The notes below the pieces were generated by a model, which made no database searches, was not told the DNA's origin, and saw only the letters and a program-made list of their open reading frames with translations. This document shows positions 1-10,374 of a stretch of 64,000 nucleotides of DNA, piece after piece; position 1 is the first letter of the stretch; the number at the start of each line of letters is the position of its first letter. The stretch spans positions 1 to 64,000 of the forward strand of contig CAVTIX010000015.1 in assembly GCA_963734725.1 (NCBI GenBank). Reading direction: 5' to 3'. This stretch comes from DASXKD01 sp963734725. GTDB taxonomy: Bacteria; Actinomycetota; Actinomycetes; Streptosporangiales; Streptosporangiaceae. The position numbers and the translations under genes are program-made.

Positions 1-114
1 GGCCCAGATGCGCTGCCGGTCTCCCTTGACGAGCACCCGGTGCGAGCCCGAGCGCCGGGTCTCGATCCAGCGGTCCCGCTTCAGCGCCGCCAGCACCCGC
101 GCAGCTTTGGCCAT
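1..114 (-). CDS. hicA: HicA-like mRNA interferase toxin, N-terminal part (runs off the left edge)
   Basis: Thirty-eight codons are visible, from an ATG at 114 to the window edge. The protein has the HicA fold signature: an N-terminal helix with VLAALKRDRW, then ETRRSGSHRVLVKGD, which contains the GSH motif with the catalytic histidine of this double-stranded-RNA-binding-like RNase family. Known HicA proteins cleave mRNA and are neutralised by HicB. No hicB is seen upstream inside the window, so the antitoxin, if present, lies to the left. Family assignment comes from motif recognition over a short stretch. Confidence 0.6.
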   Translation of the reverse strand, partial: MAKAARVLAALKRDRWIETRRSGSHRVLVKGDRQRIWA

Positions 115-189
115 GCCACCGCACCGTAGAGCACGGCCATGTCAAACCGCCGCAAGGGCTCGCATCCCGTCCGGGCGAAGCATGCGCGC

Positions 190-993
190 TCACAGCCCGC
201 TAGCTAGTGCTACGTTCCTTAAAGAATGTATGTAAAGCGCCTGGTAGGTGCGTGGTTTGGGCTGGGGCCGTCCCCAGATCCAGGGCTGGGCGCGGGCGTT
301 GAGCTGGGCGGTGGCCACCTGGGTGGCGTGGGCGATCTCGCCGGGGTCGGCGAAGGACTGCCCGGCCAGCGCCTGGCGCCGGAAGATCCGCCACCAGGCT
401 TCCTGCAGGTTCAGCCAGCAGGCGCCCTTGGGGATGAAGGCGTGCCGGATGCGGGGATGATCGTCCAGCCAGGCCCGGGCGCTTTTGCTGTTGTGGCTGG
501 AGAGGTTGTCGGTGATCACGTAGATGGTGCCCTCGGGGTTGGCGTGTTCGGCCCGCTGCAGGAAGTCCTGGTAGGCGGCGCTGTGGCGGGATGGGGCGCA
601 CATGGTGATCGCCTGCCCGTCGGTGATGCGCAGTCCGCCCGTAGACCCAGGTCTTGTCCGCGGACAGCTCTCCGGTCGGAGGGTGGACAGCCAGTAGCCG
701 TCGGGCTCCTCGGCCTGGGGTGGCCATTCGGCCAGCAGCCAGCAGGCCGGAAAGCTGCGGTCCGCCTCCCGGGGGATGCGCTGGCTGGCCGGGCGGACCT
801 GGATGGCCAGGAAGTAGCTGGTCATGGCTGCTGTGGGGTTGCTTTTGGTGGCCTTTGTGCCCTGCCGCCAGGTCACCTGGATTTGGTGCCGCAGCACCAG
901 CAACTCCGCGTTCTTGGAGGCGGGCGAGCGGCCGAGCAGGACCAGCCAGCCGCACAGCCGGGTGAAGATCAGATAGAGCAGACGGAGGGACAC
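190..993 (-). pseudogene. Chimeric transposase remnant: integrase-type N-terminus joined to IS630-type C-terminus
   Basis: The reading frame joins two unrelated transposases. Its first 37 or so residues (LRLLYLIFTRLCGWL ... AELLVLRHQ) are the start of an rve-type (IS3/IS481-like) transposase. The rest is the DDE half of an IS630 transposase, with VITDNLSSHN (second Asp), IPKGACWLNLQEAWW (catalytic Glu) and a C-terminal WIWGRPQPKPR tail. The first catalytic Asp region is lost or scrambled around 640-800, where homology jumps between frames. It cannot encode a functional enzyme of either family. It most likely arose by IS630 insertion into, or deletion between, older elements. Confidence 0.7.
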
Positions 994-1030
994 GGCTGAT
1001 CATCATGGCCGACCGCTGACCCCGGTGCAT

Positions 1031-1423
1031 CGCTGCAGCTCACAGGCCAGGCAGACTTCTGGCACCCCCCGGGCACGCGGCAAGCTTGACCTGCTGTTCC
1101 GTAGAGATATACGGACACTGTCGTGACCGCAAGCCAAGCGCTGACCTGCCAGGCTGTTGCCCAGTAGTGCGCAGTAGTTGCCGGTGTTGGACGTTACCGT
1201 AGGACCAAGATCAGGCCGACACAGATGCCGTCTATGGCTGCAGCGCGTGGGATCGACCACCTGATCCCCCACTTCTCAACCCTGAAACAGGCCCTCACCC
1301 ACACACCGCCTGGTCCCTCATTCCCCTCGGCGGCCCGGTGCGCTGGCCACCGCGCCCGTGCCGCCCGCTGGCCTGGAAACGCTGCCGGCCCGCTGATGAC
1401 CAGGCCAGCCGCCCTCCGGCACC
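1031..1423. other. Gap with no recognisable gene
   Basis: Only short frames without family resemblance occur here. It separates the chimeric IS remnant from the response-regulator relic. Confidence 0.5.
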
Positions 1424-1841
1424 GCTGACGTCCTCCTGGCCGAGGACGACCCCGGGACGTGCTACTGACCAGGGATGCCTTCGAGAACCATCACCTGGGC
1501 CTGCAACTGCGCGTCGCCGGTGATGGGCCGTAGGCAGCAATGCGGTTCTCCTGTGCCGCAACGGTGACTTCGCTGGAATGCCACGGCCAGTCCTGGTCCT
1601 GCTCGACCTCAACCTGCCCCGGCGCAGCGGCCTGGAAGTTCCCGGCGAGCTCAAGGCCGACCCCGGCCTGCACATCGATCCCGTGGCGGTGCTCACCACA
1701 TCGCAGGCCGAGGCAGGCATCCCCCGCAGCTCCGAACTGCACGCCAACACTTACGTCATCAAACCGTTCGACGCCGACCGGTTCGCCGGCGCGATCAGGC
1801 GGATCGATGACTTCTTCCTGACCTTGGTGAAGCCAGATTGA
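1424..1841 (+). pseudogene. Response regulator receiver protein (Rcp1-like), frameshifted
   Basis: Receiver-domain homology runs through three frames. ADVLLAEDDPG (acidic pocket) at 1424 is followed, after a shift near 1457, by DVLLTRDAFENHH; a stop appears near 1532; then RPVLVLLDLNLPRRSG (phospho-acceptor Asp), AVLTTSQAEA (switch Thr) and YVIKPFDADRF (conserved Lys) follow to the stop at 1841. The layout and length (about 140 residues) match stand-alone receivers such as Rcp1, which take phosphate from phytochrome-type histidine kinases. No kinase is adjacent. At least two frame breaks make it non-functional as read. Confidence 0.75.
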
Positions 1842-2258
1842 CCAGCGCCTCATGCCTGGCTGCCTCTTGCAGCTCTGCTTCGGTGCGCCCGGGCCAGATC
1901 GGCTCGCCGATACAGCACACCCGCTGGCCCCCATGCTGACCGGCGTAGGCCAGGACCGCCGGGATGATCCGCGCCGGGTTACGGCCCAGCTCGGCCATAT
2001 CAACCAGCGTCACCCGCGCGGAATCCGCACCCAGCTCCCGGCGCAGCAGCTCGGCCTTGCGCTCAGGAACCGCAACAAAACCGCCTCACCGCGCGCCCGG
2101 CCGGCCTGGATGAAGCCGCACACCGCCGCCAGGTACTCGCCGCGGCTGCGGTAAAACAACGCCAGATGACGGAACCGGCCGCTGGCGGCCGCGGTAACAG
2201 CCATCTCACTGCGCTGGCGATGCCGATCCGGGTATTCTGCGCGCCACCCGCCGATCAC
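1795..2258 (-). pseudogene. MEDS-domain sensor protein, frameshifted and truncated
   Basis: Two overlapping frames join into one MEDS (DcmR sensory) domain. FRHLALFYRSRGEYLAAVCG and FIQAGRARGEAVL (2010-2258) continue, after loss of one base near 2072, as VAVPERKAELLRRELG and then VDMAELGRNPARIIPAVLAY (to about 1840). In actinomycetes such domains usually precede an HATPase domain in anti-sigma or sensor proteins; none is present here. Homology stops abruptly at EALVNLA, where it meets the end of the convergent response-regulator relic, so the back half was deleted at that junction. Confidence 0.7.
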
Positions 2259-2703
2259 GCGGCAGAGGTCACTGATCCCCCTGGCGGTCCGCGATGCCCG
2301 GTGCGGGGGGTTGGAGCTGGCCGCACGGGTATGGCGGAGCGTCTCGGGTAGGCAAGTCGATCGTGCTTCCTGGCTGCTGGGCTGGCGGCCCGGGCGCGTC
2401 GGCTTTGCGTGAGGGCGGCCGAGCTGGCTTGCCGGATGAGTGCACGATTCGCGCGTGCGGGTCAGCGGTCACAGGTCCAGCGGCATCTGCAGGCCTGACC
2501 CGGTTTGTGCCTTCTCGATTGCGTCCCGGCGGCGGAGGCGCCGCAACGCGCCATCCCGGGTACCGCCGTCGCCGCCGGTTTGCGTGCCTGGCCGGGAACG
2601 GGACGGCCGTCAGCACTGCGGGGGCTGCGAGGTGATGACCTTGCCGGGTGGGGACCCGGTGCCCGGCGCCGGTGGTGCCATTCCCCGGTCAAGGCGACCG
2701 GAA
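2259..2703. other. Gap with no recognisable gene
   Basis: No frame here resembles a known family; no RNA motif was recognised. Confidence 0.45.
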
Positions 2704-3019
2704 TTATGCCGTCGCTTCATCGTCGGCGCCGGTCAGGAGCGCCAGGGTCTCGCCGATGGCGCGTTCCGGCTGCCGGTCGGGGGGAGCGGCGGGTGGGCCT
2801 GGGTCTGGTAGCGGTTGCGGCGGCCGTCTTTGCGCTTGACGACGTATCGGGCCTCGGTGAGATCGGTGACGATGCTGGAGGCGGTGCGCCCGGTGATGCC
2901 CGTCCTGGCGGCGATGTCGCGCAGCCGCACGCCCGGGTCGTGGGCGATGCGCAGCAGCACCCGGGCGTGGTTGGCCAGGAAGCTCCAGGCGGCTACGCCC
3001 GCAAGTTATGGTAGTTCAT
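2704..3019 (-). pseudogene. Winged-helix transcriptional regulator, frameshifted at both ends
   Basis: The central part (WSFLANHARVLLRIA, DIAARTGITGRTASSIVTDL, then KRKDGRRNRYQ) is the MarR-like winged helix of a common small actinobacterial regulator. The natural ATG at 3019 (MNYHNLRA) is one base out of frame with the helix region. After the wing the frame slips again near 2808, where the other frame continues as ERAIGETLALLTGADDEATA and stops at 2704. Both ends can be reconstructed by single-base changes, so this is either a young pseudogene or a sequence with indel errors. Confidence 0.65.
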
Positions 3020-3158
3020 TTCCGGAAATCTATTGCTAGTTTCTGGCTGCGAACGTAATGTGAAGGCAAAGGTGCGGGTCGGCGACCCGCCCGGCCCGCG
3101 CCCATCGTGTGCCGGTGCCATGGATGTGGCATCCGCAGGCGCCGAGGAGGAGGAAACC

Positions 3159-3867
3159 ATGGACCGGAACTATCCCGTGGAGGTGCGAGCTCGTCTCGAC
3201 GAGCCGCTGAGCCGCTGGCTGTGGCTGGTCAAGTGGCTGCTGGCGATCCCGCACTACATCGTGCTGTTCTTCTTGTGGATCGCGTTCGCCGCCGTCACCG
3301 TGATCGCGTTCTTCGCGATCTTGTTCACCGGCCGCGACCCGCGCCCGCTGTTCATCGATCTGGTGCTGCTGTCGGCGGGTGGCTACTACATCAGCGCCTG
3401 GACCGACTGCTACCCGCTGTTCAGCCCGGCGAGGAGCCGGATTACCCCGCCGACGCTGGACATCGCCTACCCCGTACGGCTTTCCGCGGCCTGGTCCTGG
3501 TCAAGTGGTGGCTGCTGGCCATCCCGCAGTACGCCATCGCCACAGTGTTCGCCTGCGGCGCCGCCTAATCACCGTCACCTCGGCGACTGCTGGCCGATGC
3601 TCGGCGGCCGATCGGGCTGCGGTGTTCTTCGCGGCGATCACGCTGCTGTTCGCGGGCCGCTACCCGCGCGGGCTGTATGACTTCGTCATCGGCATGAACC
3701 GCTGGGTGCTGCGGGTCGTCGCGTACGCCGCCTTGATGACCGACGCCTACCCGCCGTTCCGGCTGGACCAGGGCGGCGCCGGCGTGCCCGCCCCCACACC
3801 CGATGACCTCGCACCAGCTACGGCCGCCTCGGCCCCGGCTCGCCCGTGGCCAGCTGACGGACCCTGA
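3159..3867 (+). pseudogene. DUF4389 membrane protein, frameshifted
   Basis: Start ATG at 3159 follows a GAGGAGGAGG Shine-Dalgarno sequence. MDRNYPVEVRARLDEPLSRW, then hydrophobic KWLLAIPHYIVLFFLWIAF and FFAILFTGRDPRPLF, is typical DUF4389. The second repeat of the domain appears in another frame (LVLVKWWLLAIPQYAIATVF near 3490-3560; LFAGRYPRGLYDFVIGMNRW near 3640-3710; ending with PPFRLDQGG). At least three shifts separate the blocks. DUF4389 proteins are polytopic membrane proteins of unknown role. Confidence 0.75.
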
Positions 3868-3960
3868 CCGCGGCGGGGCCGCTTACAGCCGTGCACCGGC
3901 GCAGCGCGTAGCGGAGGAGGCAACGCCTCCCTGACCACGGAACCGACACAGAGGACGATC

Positions 3961-4403
3961 ATGAAGGCAGCAACAGGCGCAGCCGGCGAGGCCGCGGCGC
4001 CCGGCGGGAACGGCAGCGAACCCGCGCCGCCAGCGCTGCGGCGGCAGAAGGTGCAGGCGATCGTGCAGGACAACCTACGGCGCCGCCGGCGTGTGGCGCG
4101 TCGAAGAGATCGCCCGGCCCGAGATCGCCGGCAACCAGGTGCTCGTGAAGGTCCACGCCGCCGGGCTGGACCGGGGCACCTGGCACCTCATGGCCGGCCG
4201 TACCTGATGCGCCTCATGGGCTACGGCTTGCGCACACCCAACAACCGCGTTCCCGGGCTCGACGTCGCCGGCACGGTCGTGGCGGCCGCGGAGAGGTGAC
4301 CAGCTTCGCGGTCGGGGATGAGGTCTTCGGCATCAGCCGGGGTTCCTTCGCCGAGTATGCGTGCGCCCGCGAGGACAAGCTCGCGCGCAAGCCGGCGGTA
4401 ACG
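3961..4403 (+). pseudogene. Zinc-type alcohol dehydrogenase-like (MDR) oxidoreductase, N-terminal relic
   Basis: Blocks of an MDR GroES-like domain appear in alternating frames: VQAIVQD (near 4049), GVWRVEEIARPEIAGNQVLV then KVHAAGLDRGTWHLMAG (near 4090-4195), PYLMRLMGYGLRTPNNRVPG then LDVAGTVV (near 4200-4290) and VGDEVFGISRGSFAEYA (near 4312-4360). Homology ends at 4403 where an IS1380 fragment starts, so the NAD(P)-binding half is gone. It follows the DUF4389 relic by about 90 bases. Confidence 0.7.
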
Positions 4404-4561
4404 CGACCTTCGGTCAGGCCGCGTTCCGCTACCGGGTCCTGCACGCCGCCGCCCAGCTCACCCGCTCCGCCCGCCAGGTCCGCCTGAAAACCGACCGCAC
4501 CTGGCGGTAGGCCGCCCAGATCGCCGAAGGCTTCCACCGCCTGCGCGCCGCATTCGCCTGA
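4404..4561 (+). pseudogene. IS1380-type transposase, C-terminal fragment
   Basis: The frame from 4404 reads FGQAAFRYRVLHAAAQLTRS then LKTDRTWR, an in-frame stop, and AAQIAEGFHRLRAAFA before TGA at 4559-4561. This is the conserved tail of IS1380-family transposases. It abuts the MDR relic with no recognisable element end, so it is probably what remained after an insertion followed by deletion. Confidence 0.55.
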
Positions 4562-4771
4562 TCAGCCCTGCCGCCGCACTTCTCACTGCCACCGCCAGGC
4601 GCCAGCCTGCCCGGACAACAGTGATACCGCCTGCTCAGGCCACCCACCCCGGCCCCCGCCACCGCCGGACGTTGCCCATCCGGCCTCCCAGCGGCACGCC
4701 GAACACAAAACCAAGATCAACAAGGTCGCAATGGCGGCTGCTCACAGGCCGCATGAAAGAGGCAGGCTAGT

Positions 4772-5872
4772 TCACGGGGTGCTGTGACGGGCAGCGATGG
4801 GCAGTATTTTCTCCACCATGATCTTGGTGAACAGATCCCGTTCTTCGGCGTTCGGCAGGTGCGCCGACCGGTCGAACCAGATCAGCTCTTTTGTAGGTGC
4901 CCGGAGCGCGCCGAAGTATCTCTCGGCTATTTCTGATGGGCATTCGTGGTCATGCCTGCCCTCCATGAGGAAGACTGGGACCTTTATTTCCGGCACGCTC
5001 TCGAACAGGTTGACTTGGAGCAGCTCCGGCCACAGCAGCCGCATCGAGCCGAGAATCCCCCGGACCACGTTGACCCGGTCAGCCAGCGTGTACTCACGTG
5101 AGAACAGCAGGCTCCCCACCACCCGGCCGGATGCACCGAACCGGCTCCGGTGGACCTCGCCGCCAAACCGCGCCAGGTAGCTTCGCTGCGTGATGGTCTT
5201 CTTCTGCCAGTCACCCTCATACGGGGGCGGCCCCATCGCGACCAGGGCATCGACAGCTCTCCGCTTGTGGTGTTTCCTGGCCTGATCCAGGGTCCACCGA
5301 TAAGACGCTGCCTCGCCTTCAGCCATCTTGCCGATCTGGCCGATGCCGACATAGCACGAGTAGAGCTCCGGGTACCTCGAAACAGCCAGGGCGCCTACCA
5401 CCGTTCCCCACGAATGCCCGACCAGGACAAGCCGGTCCTGGTGGAACTTCTTCAACAGGTGCACCGTCAGTTCCCTGGTATCGGCCACGAACTGGCCAAT
5501 ATTCATCCGGTCAGGGTCACCGATGGCAGCGTATGACTTTCCCGCCCCACGCTGATCCCAGTTGACCACCGTGAAGTACTTCTCCAGGCCCCGCGTATCC
5601 CGCCGGTTCGACGTCAACTGCGATGTCCCGGGGCCCCCGTGCAGGAACAGCACCACCGGATTGCCGGTGTCCTCAGACCTCTCCAGAACCCACTGATCAC
5701 TTCCCCCGATACGGATCTTCTCCAGGGCGGCGACACCGCCCGGGCCAGGTTTCCCCCTGGCCCGGATCCGCGGCGTGGCGGCCGGGAAGAACGAACCGGA
5801 GCACGGCCAGGCCGCCCAGGCCAGCGGCCACGGCCGCCGCCGCACGGACCGCCCTGTGGCCACCGTCATCAC
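4772..5872 (-). CDS. Alpha/beta hydrolase, prolyl-aminopeptidase-like
   Basis: The 366-residue product has the serine-hydrolase fold of the proline iminopeptidase group: HGGPG oxyanion-hole motif at about residues 78-82, NWDQRGAGKS, nucleophile elbow GHSWG (Ser154), a cap region in the middle, a late strand FLMEGRHDHECPSE supplying the acid, and RSAHLPN supplying the histidine. Substrate is not predictable; relatives hydrolyse peptides or esters. The first 35 residues are unusual. An alternative frame starting at 5882 encodes a cleaner membrane-anchor segment (AVRAAAAVAAGLGGLAVLRF), so a frameshift near 5780-5800 may have changed the N-terminus. The gene stands alone. Confidence 0.8.
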   Translation of the reverse strand: MMTVATGRSVRRRPWPLAWAAWPCSGSFFPAATPRIRARGKPGPGGVAALEKIRIGGSDQWVLERSEDTGNPVVLFLHGGPGTSQLTSNRRDTRGLEKYFTVVNWDQRGAGKSYAAIGDPDRMNIGQFVADTRELTVHLLKKFHQDRLVLVGHSWGTVVGALAVSRYPELYSCYVGIGQIGKMAEGEAASYRWTLDQARKHHKRRAVDALVAMGPPPYEGDWQKKTITQRSYLARFGGEVHRSRFGASGRVVGSLLFSREYTLADRVNVVRGILGSMRLLWPELLQVNLFESVPEIKVPVFLMEGRHDHECPSEIAERYFGALRAPTKELIWFDRSAHLPNAEERDLFTKIMVEKILPIAARHSTP

Positions 5873-6123
5873 TGCCCGTCATGGCACACGCAACCCCCTA
5901 CCTCCGTTACCGGCGCCCGCCCGGCCCGCGCGGGCACCAGGGCCGATTGGCCTGGCCGGGCAGGGACCATCGCCCCTGTCCGCAGGCCTCGATCGGCCGG
6001 ACAGCTGATCCGGAAAGCTTCCGGGAACGGCGCCCGCCCGGGGTGGTGATCATGGCCGGGGCGGCCGACGACCGTGGTCGCGGGACCATCCCGATCCCGG
6101 CCAGCAACAAGCGGAGGTGGCAC

Positions 6124-6753
6124 ATGCCCGCGAAGCGGCTCGGCGGCGGCGCGGCCCTGGTGGCCGCGGGCGTGCTGGTGTACTTCTGGTTCCTGCGTGA
6201 CTGGCACCTGCACTGGGGCGCCACCCCAGCGGAGGCAGCCGGCGAGGTCGCCGGCGACGAGCTGATGCCCGAACCGGACATCGTGGCGACCCGGGTGGTG
6301 GAAATCGATGCGCCACCGTCGGCGATCTGGCCCTGGCTGGTGCAAATGGGGCCCGGCCGCGGCGGCGCCTACACCTACGACTGGATCGAACGCCGGCTCG
6401 GCATCGGCATCCACAACAGCGACCGCATCATCCCCGAGTTTCAGCACCTCAAGGTGGGCGATGAGATCCCGATGCCGGGCTATGCGATGCGGGTGGAGCG
6501 GCTCGACCCCGGACAGGCGATGGTCATCCGCTCCAGCAACCACGCCTGGGTGTGGTCGTTCGAGCTGCGGCCGGTCAACGGGCACACCAGGCTGATCAGC
6601 CGCAACCGCTTCGACACCTCCGCCCTGCCATGGAAAGACAAGCTCGCCTACCCGGTCATCGAGCCCGGCTCGTGGGTGATGGAACGCAAGATGCTCCTCA
6701 CCATCAAGCAGCGGGCCGAACGGCTCGCCCGGACACCGACGCCAACCTCATGA
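6124..6753 (+). CDS. Membrane-anchored SRPBCC (START-like) protein
   Basis: Start ATG at 6124. Residues 8-22 form a short hydrophobic anchor (GGAALVAAGVLVYFWFL). The rest matches SRPBCC/polyketide-cyclase-like domains: TRVVEIDAPPSAIWPWLVQM, then GGAYTYDWIERRLGIGIHNS, DEIPMP, RLDPGQAMVIRSSN and FELRPVNGHTRLISRNRF. The fold makes a deep hydrophobic cavity; the ligand is unknown. About 209 residues, normal for the family. No obvious operon partner; the gene is complete. Confidence 0.8.
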   Translation: MPAKRLGGGAALVAAGVLVYFWFLRDWHLHWGATPAEAAGEVAGDELMPEPDIVATRVVEIDAPPSAIWPWLVQMGPGRGGAYTYDWIERRLGIGIHNSDRIIPEFQHLKVGDEIPMPGYAMRVERLDPGQAMVIRSSNHAWVWSFELRPVNGHTRLISRNRFDTSALPWKDKLAYPVIEPGSWVMERKMLLTIKQRAERLARTPTPTS

Positions 6754-7329
6754 AAGCTGAACGCAAGCCGGCACCGATCGTGACGTGAAGGAGTACCCGC
6801 AAGCGGGGTATCCCTTCCTCAACGACCACCACGACATCATGTTCAAGGTGCTGAAGATCGCGGGGTCGGCTATTCACGAGCCGTCCGCGGCGGATGCGCG
6901 CCGCCGTAAGCCGCTTTCTTCCACACATACCTGTCATCGTGACGGCATGCCGGGCATGCACCGACTGATGGAGCCGCAGCTTCCTAGTCATCACCTGGTG
7001 ATCGCGGTGGCAGCAGTACGCCCGCCGTCCCGATGGCCGCAGCTCACTGCTGCGTCCCTCGCCGGGAGCCCGGCTTCAGCTGTAGGTGATCACAGACGAT
7101 GACGATGCGGTCGCGGTGGCATACGCCGACCCGCCGGGAGGAATCCGCACCGTCAGGCACGCAGCCCCGGCCCGTGTTGAGCTTGCATGGCCAGCGAAAC
7201 CGCGAACTCACCCTGTCCACTAGCCGTGGCGCCTGTGAATACGCGGTCAGCACATGCCCGGCATCGATCTGCAACTACTGCCCGAAATCATGGCCTCCTC
7301 CAGCCGATTCTGGATGACGACTCCAGGCT
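6754..7329. other. Gap with no recognisable gene
   Basis: About 575 bases between the SRPBCC gene and the IS1380 remnant hold only short frames with no family resemblance. Confidence 0.45.
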
Positions 7330-8974
7330 AACCTCGACGATTCAGGGGTCGGCACGCCTCGTTACTGATCGTGTTGTGCCGGTTTTCGGCCGTTGTGCCT
7401 GGTTCCCAGGTTCCCGGCGGGTGGTGTCGCTGCCCGATGTGCTCGGGCGGGCACCGGCTCCGACCGCGCCGGGGTGGGCTCCTTTCTGGGTCGTAGGGAC
7501 GGGGTGGCTGGTCAGGCGGGTGCGGGCAGGCGCACAGCCGCTGCCAGCACGCCAGGAATGCCTGCTTCCACGGCCAGGTCCGGCTGATCTTCAGCACGCG
7601 GGCACGGGCGTGGCGGACCAGCCGGGCGGGCAGCGCCCACAGCCGGTAGCGCAGCGTGCCCGGCTCGGCGTCCTTGAGGTCGTCGCAGTCGTACAGGCCC
7701 AGGAGCCGGCACCAGGCGGACAGGTCAGCGGCGATGTTCGCGGCTAGCACCCACCCGCAGTTCACCACCCAGGTCTTCGATGGCAGGTTCCGCAGGCCCA
7801 TCGCCTTATTTGTCCTCACCTGGTCTTCGACCACGGCGTGCTCACGGTGCAGCACGTCGATGAACTGCGCGTGGTGGCTGCCGGGCAGGCCGCCGATCCC
7901 GCCGGCGGCGGGGATGTTGGTGACGATGATGGAGTACCGCCAGGCGGTGGCCCGCTCCAAGCCGGTCAGGTTCTTCATCTGCCGACGCGAGGGTTTGGTG
8001 CGGCGCACGATCCACCGCAGCCCGGCCTGCGATCCGGCGGCCCGGCTGGTCAGGTGGGTGATCTCGGCGACGTGCTTGTCTTCTTGCACGACTGCGTCCT
8101 GGCCGATGGCGGCCTGCCTGGCGGCGGCCTGGCAGCAGCCGGATCGCCTGCTCATCGGCGCCGGTGATGGCCCAGCCGCAGGTGAACAGCACGATCCGGC
8201 GCCGGGACGACAGCGACAGCAGGTGGCTGATCAGCTCGTGGCTGGCGCTGGCCGTCGGCGCGCACCAGCAGCCGGGACCGCATCCGCGAGGGGATCTGCC
8301 GGATCGCCGCGCCTAGCACCGCGGCATGATCGGCGAAGGTGTTCGACCCGGCGTTGCCAGGGCGCAGCAGCATCGCCAGCGACTCGGCGGTATTGGCCAG
8401 CCAGGCACCCAGTGGATGGAAGCCGTAGCCTTTCTTGAACGTGGGAGCCGCGCCTTCCTTGTCGCTGCGGGCGGTGATCAGCGTGCCGTCCAGGTCGATC
8501 ACCAGCCAGCCCGCCAGCAGCTTCCCGGCGACGGCCAGCCACGGGAACCCGGCCGGGGTCGCCGCGATCAGCGACCAGACGTGCGCCCGGACCGCCGCCC
8601 GCGCCCGGGCGACCTTGTCCAGGGTCCGCGGATCGGCCAGGTCCAGCGTCCGCCGCACCGTGGTGTCGCTGGGCTCGGCGCCCAGCACCGGCGCGTGGTG
8701 GGCCAACAGGGTGATGTCGGTCATGCTGGTGGCCCCGAGCACGATCGCCACCGCCATGGACACCAGCGCGACGCCCCGGTCCACCAGCGGGAACTTCCCG
8801 CCCCGCGCCAGCGCCGGCCAGCGCGGCGGTCAGCCCGGCCTGGTCGGCCAGCTTGCACAGCAGCACCGCCCCGGCGGGCCCGACGAGGCCCTCGCCGTCC
8901 CCGGTCACTTTCAGCGCGTGGTCCCAGCCCGTATCCTGCATGACGAAGAGCGCTCCTGCCTGAGAAATTGCCAT
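7330..8974 (-). mobile_element. IS1380-family element with frameshifted transposase
   Basis: The transposase can be followed from MAISQAGALFVMQDTGWDHA at 8974 through GEGLVGPAGAVLLCKLADQA, then in another frame VALVSMAVAIVLGATSMTDI (from 8784), LAGWLVIDLDGTLITARSDK with the first catalytic Asp, FADHAAVLGAAIRQIPSRMR, and a further frame with RWIVRRTKPSRRQMKNLTGL and EDQVRTNKAMGLRNLPSKTW down to LPARLVRHARARVLKISRTW near 7590. At least three frame changes (near 8790, 8260 and 8150) disable it. A clear pair of terminal inverted repeats was not found. A second, shorter IS1380 tail lies at 4404-4561. Confidence 0.75.
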
Positions 8975-9169
8975 GGTCTGGTTACCGCGTAATCTCCCAG
9001 AACCGGGGCGCTCTTCGCTATCTGGACACGGTCATGCAAACCGCGGTCTCGGCGAGCGCCGATCCGGCAGGTCTTAATTGAGCCTGATCGCGCTTGGTGG
9101 CACCGGGAGGCCCTCGTGACCCGGAGGGCTGGATTCCTCGGATCGGGCTCGCCGGACCAGCGGATCGCG

Positions 9170-9786
9170 CTACTTGCAGCCGGTCGCGGCGAGCAGGTCC
9201 TCGATATCGCTGACTGCCTGGGTGTTGTCTTGGTACAGCACCGCGTGGATACCCGCCTGGCGTGCTCCTTCGACGCACGGCTCGTAGTCGTCGAGGAACG
9301 CCATCTGCGCTGGTTCGACCCGGAGCCGCTCGCAGGCGAGGGCGTAGATCCCGGGGTCGGGCTTGCTCATCCCGCACTCGTGGGAGTAGATGATCTCGTT
9401 GACGAGGTCTTCGAACCCGTAGGCGGCCTGCTCTCGTCCCCGGGCGCCGACGAAGCTGTTGCTCAGGATCCCCGTCCGGTACCGCGGGCGCAGCCGGCGA
9501 GCGTACTCGATCAGTTCTGTGTTGGCGGTGCCGAGGTACTCACGCCAGATGTCGGCCATGAACTCCGTGAGCTGCCGTTTATCGAGGCCGAGCCGTTCCG
9601 TGACCGCCTGATGCACGTCTGCCTCGCTGATCGTTCCGATGCTGCCGCCACGCCAGACGTCGTACATGCGCTCGTCGAGTTCGCCGGGGCCCAGGCCGAG
9701 CCGGGACTCCCAATCCCGGTCACGCCGAGGCCCGGGGTGATCTCCAGAACGCCGCCGATGTCGAACACAACCGCTTGGATGGTCAT
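9170..9786 (-). pseudogene. HAD-superfamily hydrolase (IA-like), one frameshift
   Basis: Start ATG at 9786 gives MTIQAVVFDIGGVLEITP, containing motif I in the DxGG form seen in several HAD IA hydrolases. Near 9720 the frame breaks and the rest continues as DWESRLGLGPGELDERMYDV, then TGILSNSF (motif II Ser), MSKPDPGIY (motif III Lys) and MAFLDDYEPCVEGA (motif IV Asp pair), ending at 9170. One base change would restore a 205-residue phosphatase of normal size. Substrate is unknown. Confidence 0.75.
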
Positions 9787-10104
9787 GACAAGCATGATGC
9801 CGGTTGCCCCTGGGGCAAGGTCGAACGGCGAACGGCGCGCGCCGCCCGGCCGGCCCATGATTTCCGCAAGCCGGGTGATCGCTGGGTGTGAGAACTTCCC
9901 AGGGAGCCGAACTCAGGCCGGGCCACGCATCCGGCGCCAGCAAGCCTGACACGGTCCCAGCCAACTCGATCCGGCTCATCAATCCCGCCCCGAAAACGGT
10001 CACTGCACCCATCGGGTGCACGCCCAAGCCAGGCATAGACAGGCCAGCCGCCGCAAAATCGCAGTTCAAAGCCGCGAGGAGCCCACGACTTCCCCGCCAG
10101 CGGG

Positions 10105-10374
10105 TCAATGCTGAATCCCGGAGGCTAAAATGTGATGAACAGATCGCCTGGATCTGCGCGCTTCAGTAGATGAGCGCCGGAAGAGCACTGACCGTCCAGA
10201 ACGGCGGCTGCTTGCGCGGTGGACGCGGACCAGGGCGAGTAACTGAGCATGATCCGATCTCGGGACCGAGATCGCCTGGAACCATTTCTCCCAGTCGATG
10301 TTGCACAGTTTCGAGACGAACCGCGTGGCCGCTCCGGCGAGCACGCCTAGCCCGCCGAGCACTGCGGCGAACAC
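10105..10374 (-). CDS. Short hypothetical membrane protein, doubtful
   Basis: An 89-codon frame begins MFAAVLGGLGVLAGAATRFV and NIDWEKWFQAIS, which looks protein-like (a hydrophobic helix followed by an amphipathic stretch). The second half is Arg/Ser-rich and looks like out-of-frame GC-rich DNA. It may be the front part of a frameshifted small gene. No family recognised. Confidence 0.25.
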   Translation of the reverse strand: MFAAVLGGLGVLAGAATRFVSKLCNIDWEKWFQAISVPRSDHAQLLALVRVHRASSRRSGRSVLFRRSSTEARRSRRSVHHILASGIQH

